IMG/VR virus record: IMGVR_UViG_3300025646_000223
Location: 1 to 29,697 of that record
Length of the DNA: 29,697 bases
Direction: 5' to 3' (one strand)
Origin: a virus
A program made the translations under genes and the position numbers. The notes beneath the pieces were generated by a model. That model did not search any database, was not told the origin of the DNA, and saw only the letters and a list, made by a program, of their open reading frames with translations. Positions 12,520-20,948 of the stretch are shown piece by piece; positions within the stretch are counted from its first letter, which is position 1, and every line of letters begins with the position of its first letter.

Positions 12520-14019
12520 ATGAGTCAAGGCCCGATGTCAAACAGCCCATCTAAGGGTGGAACAATGAGAAGCCAAGCACCAACAAGCTATCAGTCACCG
12601 TTTGGCGATCAGAATTACAGAACCCAGACAAGCCCATCAAAGGGTGGTCAGCCATCATTCGGCGGCCCCGCGTATCAACAGCCGGGTCAGTTTGGTGGGC
12701 AGATAATGAACAGGCCTATGCAGTCACCCGGTGGCAAGGGTGGCCAGTCGAGACCTCCTCTTGAGATTCAGCCATACCCAATGCCATCGCCCGGCGGTAA
12801 AGGTGGGAGCTATCAAAGACCTCCAACCCCGTTTGGGTATGGTCAACCAACATTTGCGCCACAACAGTTTTCTGGATACGGACAGCCATCAAATATCTTT
12901 TCGTTTAACAATCCGCATTACCAGCCATACATGCCACCAACATACGGTTCGGGACAGACAGGCCAGTCACCAGATATTGGCAATAACCCAATGACTCCTC
13001 AACCAGAAGTTATGGCCCAACCCGTAGACCAGTCAGCTGCTATGCGAGAACAGATTAAAAACCTTGGTCAGGAAGGCATTCAAAGCGGGGCCGTTACTCG
13101 TGATATGTTGATTCAAGCGGGTTACTCAAACCCTGATCAAATACTGGGTGGGGCTTCCGGAAATCAAAGCGCAGTTCAGGTTGAGCCAACTCCACAGCAA
13201 GTTATTAATCCTATGCCAGCCGGGTCTCAAGATCGAATAGTAGATCCAAAAACAGCATTTACGCCACCCGGCGGATACAATCCAATAATGCCTTTTTTTG
13301 GTGGGAAGGGTGGAACAAGAACTGCTGGTGATGAATTTAGAGTGTTTGATCCATATGGTGAAGGCGGAGCTTATGAGGGTCAGCCTCGCCCCACATTCTC
13401 TGCGAATGATGTAACTCAGCAGCAAATGCCACAAGGTACTGTACAGGGTGCCCCGATGAACATACCAAACCTTGGTGGGAAAGGTGGTGGTGCTAGGATA
13501 GAGCAGGCACCTATTCAGTACGGGAGCATGATACCGACCCGAGACCCCGGAATAGACGTGAATCAACAAGCACTAACAAATAAAATAATGGCTGACGCAC
13601 AGGCTGCTCAATCTAGGTATGCTCTTGAGCAGCTTAGGAATCCGGATGTGCCTTTGTCTCGGGCCGGGCAAGAGCAGAATTATCTGTCTCAGTTTAGCGA
13701 TGCAGACCGTCAAAGGCTTGGTGCTCAGTCAATTGATGGAAGGGGAGCTGGTGATTTTGGCCCCGTATCAGGTCAGGGTTCAACAGCCAATATGGTAAAT
13801 CGTGGTATTGGGTCTGGTATTGGGTCTCTGTTTAATTCACAGCAACTTGCCCAAAGAATGCAGGGCATGGTCGGTGGCCCTTCGCCAATGCAGTCGCCTG
13901 ATTTGATTGCCCGGGATCGTGCAGCATATGCCGCAAATCGAGGTGGCTACAATATAGCGGGACAATATGATCCAAATATGCCGCCCGGATATGGGACTAC
14001 ATACCAAACCCTTATTTAG
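12520..14019 (+). CDS. Low-complexity KGG-motif protein
   Basis: 499 residues, rich in Gly, Pro, Gln, Ser and Tyr and poor in hydrophobic residues. Its first half is mostly disordered; a short motif recurs, SPSKGG twice near the start and GGKGG four times afterwards (SPGGKGG twice, FGGKGG, LGGKGG). The second half has more Ala/Gln/Arg (MADAQAAQSRYALEQLRNPD, QFSDADRQRLGAQS) and could be helical. The ribosome-binding site is AGGAG at 12509-12513, which overlaps the endolysin stop. The same GGKGG word occurs in the ejection-type protein at 16403. I recognise no family; by position between lysis and tail-hub genes, it is probably a virion protein. Confidence 0.6.
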   Translation: MSQGPMSNSPSKGGTMRSQAPTSYQSPFGDQNYRTQTSPSKGGQPSFGGPAYQQPGQFGGQIMNRPMQSPGGKGGQSRPPLEIQPYPMPSPGGKGGSYQRPPTPFGYGQPTFAPQQFSGYGQPSNIFSFNNPHYQPYMPPTYGSGQTGQSPDIGNNPMTPQPEVMAQPVDQSAAMREQIKNLGQEGIQSGAVTRDMLIQAGYSNPDQILGGASGNQSAVQVEPTPQQVINPMPAGSQDRIVDPKTAFTPPGGYNPIMPFFGGKGGTRTAGDEFRVFDPYGEGGAYEGQPRPTFSANDVTQQQMPQGTVQGAPMNIPNLGGKGGGARIEQAPIQYGSMIPTRDPGIDVNQQALTNKIMADAQAAQSRYALEQLRNPDVPLSRAGQEQNYLSQFSDADRQRLGAQSIDGRGAGDFGPVSGQGSTANMVNRGIGSGIGSLFNSQQLAQRMQGMVGGPSPMQSPDLIARDRAAYAANRGGYNIAGQYDPNMPPGYGTTYQTLI

Positions 14020-14028
14020 GATTTAGCT

Positions 14029-15879
14029 ATGCCTTTATCAAAGATACGGTTTAACCCCGGGATAGACAAAGAGGGCACCGAGTACACAGCAGATGCTGGC
14101 TGGTATGACGGAGACAAAGTTCGCTTCAGAAAAGGCCGCCCAGAAAAAATAGGTGGCTGGAGAAAGTTTTCTCAAAGCCCATTCTTGGGTGTGTGTCGAT
14201 CTTTGTTTGATTGGGCATCTCTTGAGTTTCTAAGATTTATTGGTGTAGGAACTAACCTAAAGTTCTATGTTACTGAGGGCACCAACTACTCAGACATAAC
14301 ACCGATAAGAGATACAACAGCTGCCGGGGACGTAACCTTTGCCGCAACGGATGGGTCTTCTACCATCACTGTGTCGGATACATCTCATGGCGCTGTGCTT
14401 AATGACTTTGTTACATTCTCTGGCGCTGTCAGCCTTGGCGGTAACATAACCGCTGATGTCCTAAATCAAGAGTATGAGGTCACTGGTGTTCCAACGGCAG
14501 ACACATACACCATTACAGCTAAAGACACAGGCGGCGCTACTGTTACAGCAAACTCCAGTGATACTGGGAATGGTGGTGCTAGTGTAGTTGGAGAATACCA
14601 GATTAATACAGGCCTAAATGCTTATGTTGCTGGATCGGGTTGGGGCGCAAGTGCTTGGGGTGCCAGTACATGGGGTAGCGCAAGCCCTCTGTCGGCATCG
14701 GGTCAGCTTAGGCTGTACAGTCAAGACAACTTTGGTGAAGATCTAATATTCAATGTTCGAGCTGGCGGGATCTATTACTGGGATGAGTCATCCGGGGCAT
14801 CGGCTAGGGCGGTTGCTTTAGAAGATTTGGCAGGGGCATCTAATGCACCTACTGTAGCACTTCAAATTATGGTGTCAGATACAGACCGACATGTTATCGC
14901 TTTCGGATGTAACCCTATTGGGAGTTCAGCGATTGACCCTTTGTTTGTTAGATTCTCAGACCAAGAGAATGCAGCAGACTGGACACCAACGGCAACCAAT
15001 ACAGCTGGCGGTGTTAGAATAAACTCAGGCTCAATCATTGTTGGTGCGCTACAGACTCGTCAGGAAATACTGATATGGACTGATGCAAGTTTGCACTCAA
15101 TGCGGTTTGTTGGCTCTCCGTTCGTGTTTCAGTTTGATCGAATCACCTCTGACGCATCTATGATATCGCCAAATGCTGCTGTCGATGTGGGCGGCGTTGT
15201 GTACTTCATGGATAGAGGAAACTTCTTCCTTTACAACGGCTCAGTTCAAGTTGTTCCATGTACTGTAAAAGATTATGTTTTCTCGAATTTAAACCAAGGT
15301 CAGGCATACAAAGTGTTTGCCGCAGAGAACCGTAGGTTTAGCGAAGTAACATGGTTCTATCCTGTGGGTCAGGACAACACCGAGATTACAAACTACGTTA
15401 CATACAATTATTCTGAAGGTGTCTGGTCTATCGGAACGCTTGGTCGCGGTGCTTGGATATCAAGCGGGACAAGGGATTACCCTATTGCATCAAGTGTGAT
15501 TGATGACGGCAACAACTACTTGTATGAGCACGAAGTTGGCTTTGATGATGACGGAGAGCCAATGACAGCTTACATTGAGTCTGGTGGTATTGAGCTTGCC
15601 GATGGCGAGCAGTTTGCGTTTATGAAAAGAATCATCCCAGACTTTGAGTTTAGTGGAGATGAAGATTTTGCAACCCTTGATATCGTTGTTAAAGGCGCAG
15701 ACTTTCCGTTGCAAAACAAATCTACACTATCAACATCTACAGTGACACCTAACTCAACCCAGCTCTATGTAAGAAACAGAGCTAGAGAAATTGTAGTAAG
15801 GCTTGAAAGTGATGAAGCTGGATATGGCTGGAGATCGGGTGATTTAAGATTCGACCTAAGAACGGATGGTAAGAGATAA
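14029..15879 (+). CDS. P22 gp10-like tail hub / packaged DNA stabilisation protein
   Basis: 616 residues. The N-terminus KIRFNPGIDKEGTEYTADAG, followed by WYDGDKVRFRKGRPEKIGGW, is the signature of the large hub proteins of the P22 gp10 / phage stabilisation group in marine phages. The next part is beta-rich with an inserted domain at about residues 98-190 (VTFAATDGSSTITVSDTSHG). The middle contains a triple WGAS-type repeat (GWGASAWGASTWGSAS, about 204-219) and a conserved SDQENAADWTPTATNTAGG stretch. Role: plugs and seals the tail tube below the connectors. Its relatives normally follow the adaptor genes; here the fibres and lysis genes separate them. Its TAA shares a base with the next ATG. 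Confidence 0.72.
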   Translation: MPLSKIRFNPGIDKEGTEYTADAGWYDGDKVRFRKGRPEKIGGWRKFSQSPFLGVCRSLFDWASLEFLRFIGVGTNLKFYVTEGTNYSDITPIRDTTAAGDVTFAATDGSSTITVSDTSHGAVLNDFVTFSGAVSLGGNITADVLNQEYEVTGVPTADTYTITAKDTGGATVTANSSDTGNGGASVVGEYQINTGLNAYVAGSGWGASAWGASTWGSASPLSASGQLRLYSQDNFGEDLIFNVRAGGIYYWDESSGASARAVALEDLAGASNAPTVALQIMVSDTDRHVIAFGCNPIGSSAIDPLFVRFSDQENAADWTPTATNTAGGVRINSGSIIVGALQTRQEILIWTDASLHSMRFVGSPFVFQFDRITSDASMISPNAAVDVGGVVYFMDRGNFFLYNGSVQVVPCTVKDYVFSNLNQGQAYKVFAAENRRFSEVTWFYPVGQDNTEITNYVTYNYSEGVWSIGTLGRGAWISSGTRDYPIASSVIDDGNNYLYEHEVGFDDDGEPMTAYIESGGIELADGEQFAFMKRIIPDFEFSGDEDFATLDIVVKGADFPLQNKSTLSTSTVTPNSTQLYVRNRAREIVVRLESDEAGYGWRSGDLRFDLRTDGKR

Positions 15880-16073
15880 TGTCATTAAAGAGATCGGAGC
15901 CATTACCAGTAGCACCTCCCGGGTACGATAGAGCGAATGAAGATCTTACCCGGCGAATTCTTCAGAACAGTGTGTTAGAGCTTCGTATTGACCTTGAGGG
16001 TGTCCGAGGGCAAACAGATAAGGACACAACTTTAGCCATGCGAAGAAACCAATTCTTACTGATGGGCGCTTAA
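15879..16073 (+). CDS. Small helical protein following the hub
   Basis: 64 residues, start overlapping the hub stop by one base. It begins with a Pro-rich stretch (EPLPVAPPGYDRANEDL) and continues as one long amphipathic helix (RILQNSVLELRIDLEGVRGQ). Proteins like this, short with a single central helix, follow the hub gene in related marine phages and may form a trimeric needle or plug, but no family is identified. The next gene follows without a gap. Confidence 0.55.
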   Translation: MSLKRSEPLPVAPPGYDRANEDLTRRILQNSVLELRIDLEGVRGQTDKDTTLAMRRNQFLLMGA

Positions 16074-16403
16074 ATGACAGACGTTATTAAAGTTTTAGGT
16101 CAGGTAGATGTAGACGCAACAACCACAACAGTTTTATACACCACCCCAAACCTTACTCAGACAACGGTTAGCTCTCTTGTTATTTGTAACAGAGGTGGTA
16201 GTGCTGGCACATTTAGAGTAAGTATTCATGTCAACGATGCCTCGGCTGATAACAGTCAGTATCTATTTTATGATCAATCCCTAGCAGCAAACACAACGCA
16301 AACCGTGGTGATTGGTATCTGCTTAGGGCAGAATGATGTTGTTAAAGTTTACGCAAGCTCAACAGACTTTTCGTTTAACCTCTTCGGAGTGGAGACAAGC
16401 TAA
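16074..16403 (+). CDS. Small beta-sandwich virion protein
   Basis: 109 residues, starting at the base after the previous stop. Strands such as TVLYTTPNLTQTTVSSLVIC, GTFRVSIHVND, YLFYDQSLAANTTQTVVIG and VVKVYASSTDFSFNLFGVE indicate a single all-beta domain. This domain (a V..TTVLYT.P....T.VS.LVICNR pattern) is common in marine phages near tail genes; function is structural by inference. Its TAA overlaps the next ATG by one base. It resembles the distal tail or fibre-binding proteins rather than enzymes. Confidence 0.62.
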   Translation: MTDVIKVLGQVDVDATTTTVLYTTPNLTQTTVSSLVICNRGGSAGTFRVSIHVNDASADNSQYLFYDQSLAANTTQTVVIGICLGQNDVVKVYASSTDFSFNLFGVETS

Positions 16404-18397
16404 TGATGTACCCTAATAACCAAGCGCCAATGCAGGGCGTAGCAAATCAAATGGCCCAGCATGGACGCTATGGCGATAGCATGCTGGTGCACATGAATCC
16501 GATAGAGGTGCGAGGTCTTGCCTCCCTATCACCAACAGGCTCCCTCACTGTAAACCCTGTGACGGGGCAGCCAGAAGCATTCTTGCCGTTCTTGGCTCCA
16601 TTACTTGGTAGCTTGGCCGGGTCTAGTCTTTTAACTGGTGTTGGTGCTAACGCTCTTGGCGGCTTAATTGGTGCTGGGGGTCTTAGCTCTGCGGCGGCTG
16701 GTGCCATAGGATCTGGACTTGCTACAGCGGCGAGCACTGGAGACCTAAAGCAGGGAATACTAGCGGGACTAACAGGGTATGGACTTGGAAGCGCACTAGG
16801 TGGCGCTGCTGATGCAATTAATCCACAGATTGCTGGGGCGGAGCAGGCTCTTGCAGGCGTTGGTGAGCAGGCAGCAACAGCAGCATCAGATCTTGCTAGG
16901 TCTCAAGCTGCACAGTCAGCAGGACAAAGCGCCCAGCAATCTACAATAGGCGGAAAAGGTGGAGTTTCTGCGGCAGGTCAAGGAGGTACGCCGTTAAATA
17001 TTGCACAGCAACAAGCAAACTTGACTGGCCTTCAGGGTCAACAAACCGCACTGCAAAGTCAAATCGACACAGCTCGACAAGCAATGACTCCGATGGATAG
17101 ACTGTCTGCTCCATTCCAACAGCCCGGCGCTCTTGGTTCTGCAATGATGTCTCCTAGCACTCTAGTCCCAATAGCATTGGGCGAAGGCAAAAGAGAAGAG
17201 CTTCGCATGCAAGATGAGATGGACTCTCTTGGTCGGCAAGAAAAAAGAAAAAGACAAGAAGATTTAGAGCGGAGTCGCCAGCAAATGTTTGGGGGCTTTG
17301 GTCAGGTAAGTAAAGATTACGATTACTCAGGATACGAAGTTCCGATGAATTATGCCAGAGCTGGCGGGATTACATCTGTTAACCCTCAAAATTACATGCA
17401 AAATCTGCAAGGTCTTCAGCGATTAGCTGGTGGAGGACAAACAAATTATAGCCCAGTAATCAATCCTGCTGGAGCGGCACAGAGACAGGCTAATATCCGT
17501 GGATCTGAAGTAATATCTCCAGCAGAACTGCAAGGCTATCGACCCGGGTTTAGCCCAGAGATTCAATACTTTAGACGACCAGAGCCAGCAACTGGCACCC
17601 CGCAAGCTGATGATGCAGTAATGGGTGGCCAAGGTTCGGGTCAGTTAAGCGCAAGCCAGCAGCAAGCAATAAACATGGCATTGTCAGGGAAGGGCGGCAT
17701 GGGTGCTGGCGGCCCTAACTTCGATGCAATGTCTTTTAATTATGGAGCAAATGAACCTCTTAGTGGAATGAACGCAGGTTCTGCATTCACTGCTGATGGA
17801 GTTGGAACGGTAGGTATTGATGCGGCAGCAAGAAGAGGATTTAGAGGCGACTACTCAAACCCTCGCGGGAACATCTACTCAAGATACACCAAACAAATGC
17901 AAGAAGGTGGTGAGGTAGAGGTTGATGTCGAGATGATGGAAGAGATGCCAGATGAGTCTATGGCAGAAACAATGGATGCAAATGGAAGTCGCTTGATTGA
18001 GATGGCAGCCCTAGCATTACTTGGAAGGTTGCCAAAAGAAGAATCAAAGGTTGTTATTCAGCAGTTTGTTTCTGAGTTTGGCGAAGAAGCTCTTCAGATG
18101 TTGCGTACCAGAGTGCTAAAAGAAATGTCTCCTGACGCTCAAATTGAGGGTAAAATAGAAGGCAACGGCAAAGGGATGGATGATCAGGTTCCCGGCATGA
18201 TAGGCGATCAGCAGCCAGTCGCTGTAAGCCCCGGCGAGTTCATTGTTCCTGCTGATGTAGTATCAGGTCTTGGTGATGGCGATACAGATGCTGGAGCCAA
18301 CGAGCTTGAGAGAATGATGGAGAAGGTTCGACAAGAAAGAACCGGAACAGATCAGCAGCCTCGACCAGTTAATACTCAAAGGGTAATGCCAGTATGA
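16403..18397 (+). CDS. Large Ala/Gly-rich ejection or tape-measure-like protein
   Basis: 664 residues. The N-terminus carries GRYGDSMLVHMNPIEVRGLA, then SLTVNPVTGQPEAFLPFLAP, a motif pair I recognise from large virion proteins of marine phages. Residues about 62-135 are an Ala/Gly/Leu-rich hydrophobic region (LLGSLAGSSLLTGVGANALG), able to interact with membranes. A Gln/Ala-rich helical part and a basic stretch (KRKRQEDLERSRQQ) follow. The C-terminus has DDQVPGMIGDQQPVAVSPGE followed by FIVPADVVSGLG, a conserved ending. The motif M-x2-GG-x-V is at residues 499-505 and GGKGG near 185. Inferred role: one of the proteins ejected with or lining the path of the DNA. Confidence 0.68.
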   Translation: MMYPNNQAPMQGVANQMAQHGRYGDSMLVHMNPIEVRGLASLSPTGSLTVNPVTGQPEAFLPFLAPLLGSLAGSSLLTGVGANALGGLIGAGGLSSAAAGAIGSGLATAASTGDLKQGILAGLTGYGLGSALGGAADAINPQIAGAEQALAGVGEQAATAASDLARSQAAQSAGQSAQQSTIGGKGGVSAAGQGGTPLNIAQQQANLTGLQGQQTALQSQIDTARQAMTPMDRLSAPFQQPGALGSAMMSPSTLVPIALGEGKREELRMQDEMDSLGRQEKRKRQEDLERSRQQMFGGFGQVSKDYDYSGYEVPMNYARAGGITSVNPQNYMQNLQGLQRLAGGGQTNYSPVINPAGAAQRQANIRGSEVISPAELQGYRPGFSPEIQYFRRPEPATGTPQADDAVMGGQGSGQLSASQQQAINMALSGKGGMGAGGPNFDAMSFNYGANEPLSGMNAGSAFTADGVGTVGIDAAARRGFRGDYSNPRGNIYSRYTKQMQEGGEVEVDVEMMEEMPDESMAETMDANGSRLIEMAALALLGRLPKEESKVVIQQFVSEFGEEALQMLRTRVLKEMSPDAQIEGKIEGNGKGMDDQVPGMIGDQQPVAVSPGEFIVPADVVSGLGDGDTDAGANELERMMEKVRQERTGTDQQPRPVNTQRVMPV

Positions 18398-18909
18398 GTC
18401 AACCAGCAAGAAAGGAAAACGTAACCCGTATTAGAGACATCTCTAAAGAGCCAAGGGTTAAGCCTAAATCTGCAAAGCGCGAGGCTACACACACTATCGC
18501 TTTGGTACCGCCAAACTTTATTAACTCACTGTGGCCAGATGTTCGAGAAGAACTTATGCGAGCAGTAGATCGGTCACACGGGCGGTGGACGATAGAGGCA
18601 TTGTTTTCCTGTATTGCTAATGGTCAGCAGCATTTATGGGTGGCGTTCGATGCCGACAAGAATATTGATGGCGTAGGAACAACAGAGATCGTTACATACC
18701 CCGGCAAGAGAATGCTTGTCATCCAGTTTTTGGGCGGCAAAAATTTTAATGACTGGGTCTGGGATATGCTTGAAAAGTTTAACGACTGGGGAAGAGATAA
18801 CCATTGTCACGGCATAGAGGCCACAGCAAGAATGGGTTTCTGGGAATGGTTAAAGCAAGATGACTTCCAAAGATCGTATGTCGTTTATGAAAAGAGGATT
18901 GAGAAATGA
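18394..18909 (+). CDS. GNAT-like internal virion protein (T7 gp13-like)
   Basis: 171 residues, ATGA overlap on both sides. After a basic N-terminus, residues about 36-160 follow the acetyltransferase-like pattern seen in short-tailed phage internal proteins: HTIALVPPNFINSLWPDVRE, HGRWTIEALFSCIANGQQHL, then VAFDADKNIDGVGTTEIVTY strands and MLVIQFLGGKNFNDWVWDML, GIEATARMGFWEWLKQ. T7 gp13 and its relatives have this fold and are needed for virion maturation. The acetyl-CoA-binding R/Q-x-x-G-x-G/A loop is not clearly kept, so enzymatic activity is doubtful. Location between two large ejection-type genes fits. Confidence 0.68.
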   Translation: MSQPARKENVTRIRDISKEPRVKPKSAKREATHTIALVPPNFINSLWPDVREELMRAVDRSHGRWTIEALFSCIANGQQHLWVAFDADKNIDGVGTTEIVTYPGKRMLVIQFLGGKNFNDWVWDMLEKFNDWGRDNHCHGIEATARMGFWEWLKQDDFQRSYVVYEKRIEK

Positions 18910-20948
18910 GTAAAGGCGGCGGCGGCAGCAGCGGAACACAGCAGGTAGAACAGACAACCAGTAACCTACCAGAATACGCTCGCCCGTATTTTGAAGAGCT
19001 GCTAGGAAGAACAGCATACGAGTCTACCAGACCCTATGAGGCATACCCCGGCCAGCGTATAGCTGACTTTACTCCGTATGAACAGATGGGTATGCGGGGT
19101 ATGTATGACATGGCTGCTCAGGGCGCACCAGCACAGCTCGGTATGGCATCAGATATTGCTGCACAAATGGGATATCAGCCATCTAATATGGGTCTGCAAA
19201 TCGCAGGTGGATTTCAACCTCAACAGGTACAGTCATACTATGCGCCGGGTCAATTTCAAACTGGGTTTCAAGCTGGGCAAATATCTCCCCAGTATCAAGC
19301 AGGTCAGTATTACTCTCAGCTAGGCGAACGTCAGTTTGATCCCGGCTATCAGGCAGGCGTTAGAGATTCACAGTTTCAGATGGGCGATTACGCCTCTGGA
19401 TATCAAGCTGGTCAGTTTGATCCCGGTTATACAGCTGGGGATATTAATCAGGGTTACACCGCTCGTGAGTTACAAAGCGGTTACCAAGCTGGTCAGTTTG
19501 ATCCCGGCTATGTTGCCAGAGAGCTAGGCCAAGATTACACGGCTCGTGATCTAGAAAGTCAGTATCAAGCTGGAAGTATAGCTGCTGACCCAGAGACGTT
19601 GCAGCAGTACATGAACCCATATCAACAGCTTGTAACCGACATACAAAAAAGGGAAGCGCAAAAGCAGTCTGATATTATGGGTAGTCAGATTGAGCAGCAA
19701 GCATCTCAGGCAGGCGGTCTTGGTGGATACCGAGAGGCTATCATGCAGGCAGAGCGCCAGCGTAACCTTGGCGAACAGCTGCAAGACATACAGGCAACTG
19801 GAGATCAGGCTGCGTATCAGCAGGCGCTTCAGGCATTCGAGCAGGATCGTGCGGCAAGGGGTCAGCAAGAACAGTTCCGTCAGCAAGCGTTTGGTACAAC
19901 AGAAGAAGCAAGGCAGGCCCAGCAGCGCATGGCTATCGACTCATTCCAAGCTGGAGAGAATGCTCGACAACAAGCTGCAAACTTAGGAATGACTGCACAA
20001 CAGCAAGAAGATGCAGCAAGGCAAGCGCAAGAACAATTCTCTCAATCTGCCTTTTCTCAGACGGAAGCGGGAAGACAGCAGCAACAACAGTTTGAAATAC
20101 AAACTTATCAAGCCGGAGAGCAAGCAAGACAGCAAGCCGCCGCGATGGGTCTTGACGCACAGGGCCAAGAAGATGCAGCAAGGCAAGCGCAAGAGCAATT
20201 TCAGCAGCAGGCTTTTGGTCAAACATTGGATGCAAGAACAACTAAAGAGCAGCTTAATCAGGCTGCATTTAATGAGGGCGAAAGAGCTAGACAGGAAGCA
20301 GCAAGACTTGGATTGTCTGCTCAAGAGCAGGAGCAGAGAGCCGCTGAAGCGGCAGAACAGTTTAGACAGTCTGCCTTTCAGTCAAATGAAGCCGCTCGAC
20401 AACAACAAGCGCAGATACAAAACCAAGCATTCCAGATCCAAGAGCAAGCCAGACAGGAGGCTATGCGCTTGGGGCTTGATGAGCGACAGGCTGAAGAGCT
20501 TGCCCGTCAGAGAGCCAATGAGTTTATGATGCAGGCGCAACAGTTTAATGTTGGCAGCGCACAGGATCAGGCTCGGTTAATGCTTGAAGGCTACGGCATG
20601 GATCAGGCGACAAGAGCACAGCAGCTTGATGCGGCTAGACTGCTTGGTCAACTTGGCGGTCAAGAACAGCAAATGGCTATTGACCGCTTATTAAACTTGC
20701 AGGCTGCTGGTCAGATACAGCGAGATATGAGTCAGCGCGGCATGGATATGGGCTACGAGGATTTCTTGCGTCAGCAAGCATTCCCAAGAGAGCAGCTTGG
20801 ATTTTTCAGCCAGATGCTTCGCGGTCTGCCAATACAGCCCGGGCAAACAACAACATCATTCGGAGCATCACCTAGCGCATATCAACAAGCACTTGGCGCT
20901 GGCATAGGTGGAGTAGGGTTATATAGAGCACTAGGGCAGGGTGGCTAA
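18906..20948 (+). CDS. Gln-rich internal virion protein with tandem repeats
   Basis: 680 residues. A short Gly/Ser leader and a conserved N-terminus (TSNLPEYARPYFEELLGRTA, PYEAYPGQRIADFTPYE) are known to me from marine phage structural proteins. Residues about 98-225 are a Tyr/Gln-rich region with repeated words QAGQFDPGY and YTARELQ. Residues 322-537 are four uninterrupted copies of a 54-residue Gln/Ala/Glu/Arg-rich helical unit (E-[QN]-F-x2-[QS]-[AQ]-F... RQxxARxLG). The C-terminus returns to QQAFPREQLGFFSQMLRGLP and a Gly-rich end. Length and coiled-coil build suit a proteinaceous DNA-delivery tube or an ejected, trans-periplasmic protein. No lytic transglycosylase motif is seen. Confidence 0.7.
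   Translation: MSKGGGGSSGTQQVEQTTSNLPEYARPYFEELLGRTAYESTRPYEAYPGQRIADFTPYEQMGMRGMYDMAAQGAPAQLGMASDIAAQMGYQPSNMGLQIAGGFQPQQVQSYYAPGQFQTGFQAGQISPQYQAGQYYSQLGERQFDPGYQAGVRDSQFQMGDYASGYQAGQFDPGYTAGDINQGYTARELQSGYQAGQFDPGYVARELGQDYTARDLESQYQAGSIAADPETLQQYMNPYQQLVTDIQKREAQKQSDIMGSQIEQQASQAGGLGGYREAIMQAERQRNLGEQLQDIQATGDQAAYQQALQAFEQDRAARGQQEQFRQQAFGTTEEARQAQQRMAIDSFQAGENARQQAANLGMTAQQQEDAARQAQEQFSQSAFSQTEAGRQQQQQFEIQTYQAGEQARQQAAAMGLDAQGQEDAARQAQEQFQQQAFGQTLDARTTKEQLNQAAFNEGERARQEAARLGLSAQEQEQRAAEAAEQFRQSAFQSNEAARQQQAQIQNQAFQIQEQARQEAMRLGLDERQAEELARQRANEFMMQAQQFNVGSAQDQARLMLEGYGMDQATRAQQLDAARLLGQLGGQEQQMAIDRLLNLQAAGQIQRDMSQRGMDMGYEDFLRQQAFPREQLGFFSQMLRGLPIQPGQTTTSFGASPSAYQQALGAGIGGVGLYRALGQGG
19250..19580 (+). 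repeat. Tyr/Gln-rich coding repeat region (QAGQFDPGY words)
   Basis: Within the 18906 gene, words such as YQAGQFDPGY recur. A 23-base stretch is identical at 19404-19426 and 19485-19507, exactly 81 bases (27 codons) apart. A third, degenerate copy of the QFDPGYQAG word starts near 19329. Confidence 0.75.
19869..20516 (+). repeat. Four tandem 162-bp coding repeats (54 residues each)
   Basis: Units begin at 19869, 20031, 20193 and 20355 with no spacer and no length variation. Each starts EQF at the protein level and ends in A-rich helix. Units 1 and 2 are the most similar to each other; units 3 and 4 have drifted. The pattern is recent-to-old duplication of a helical hairpin. Confidence 0.9.
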
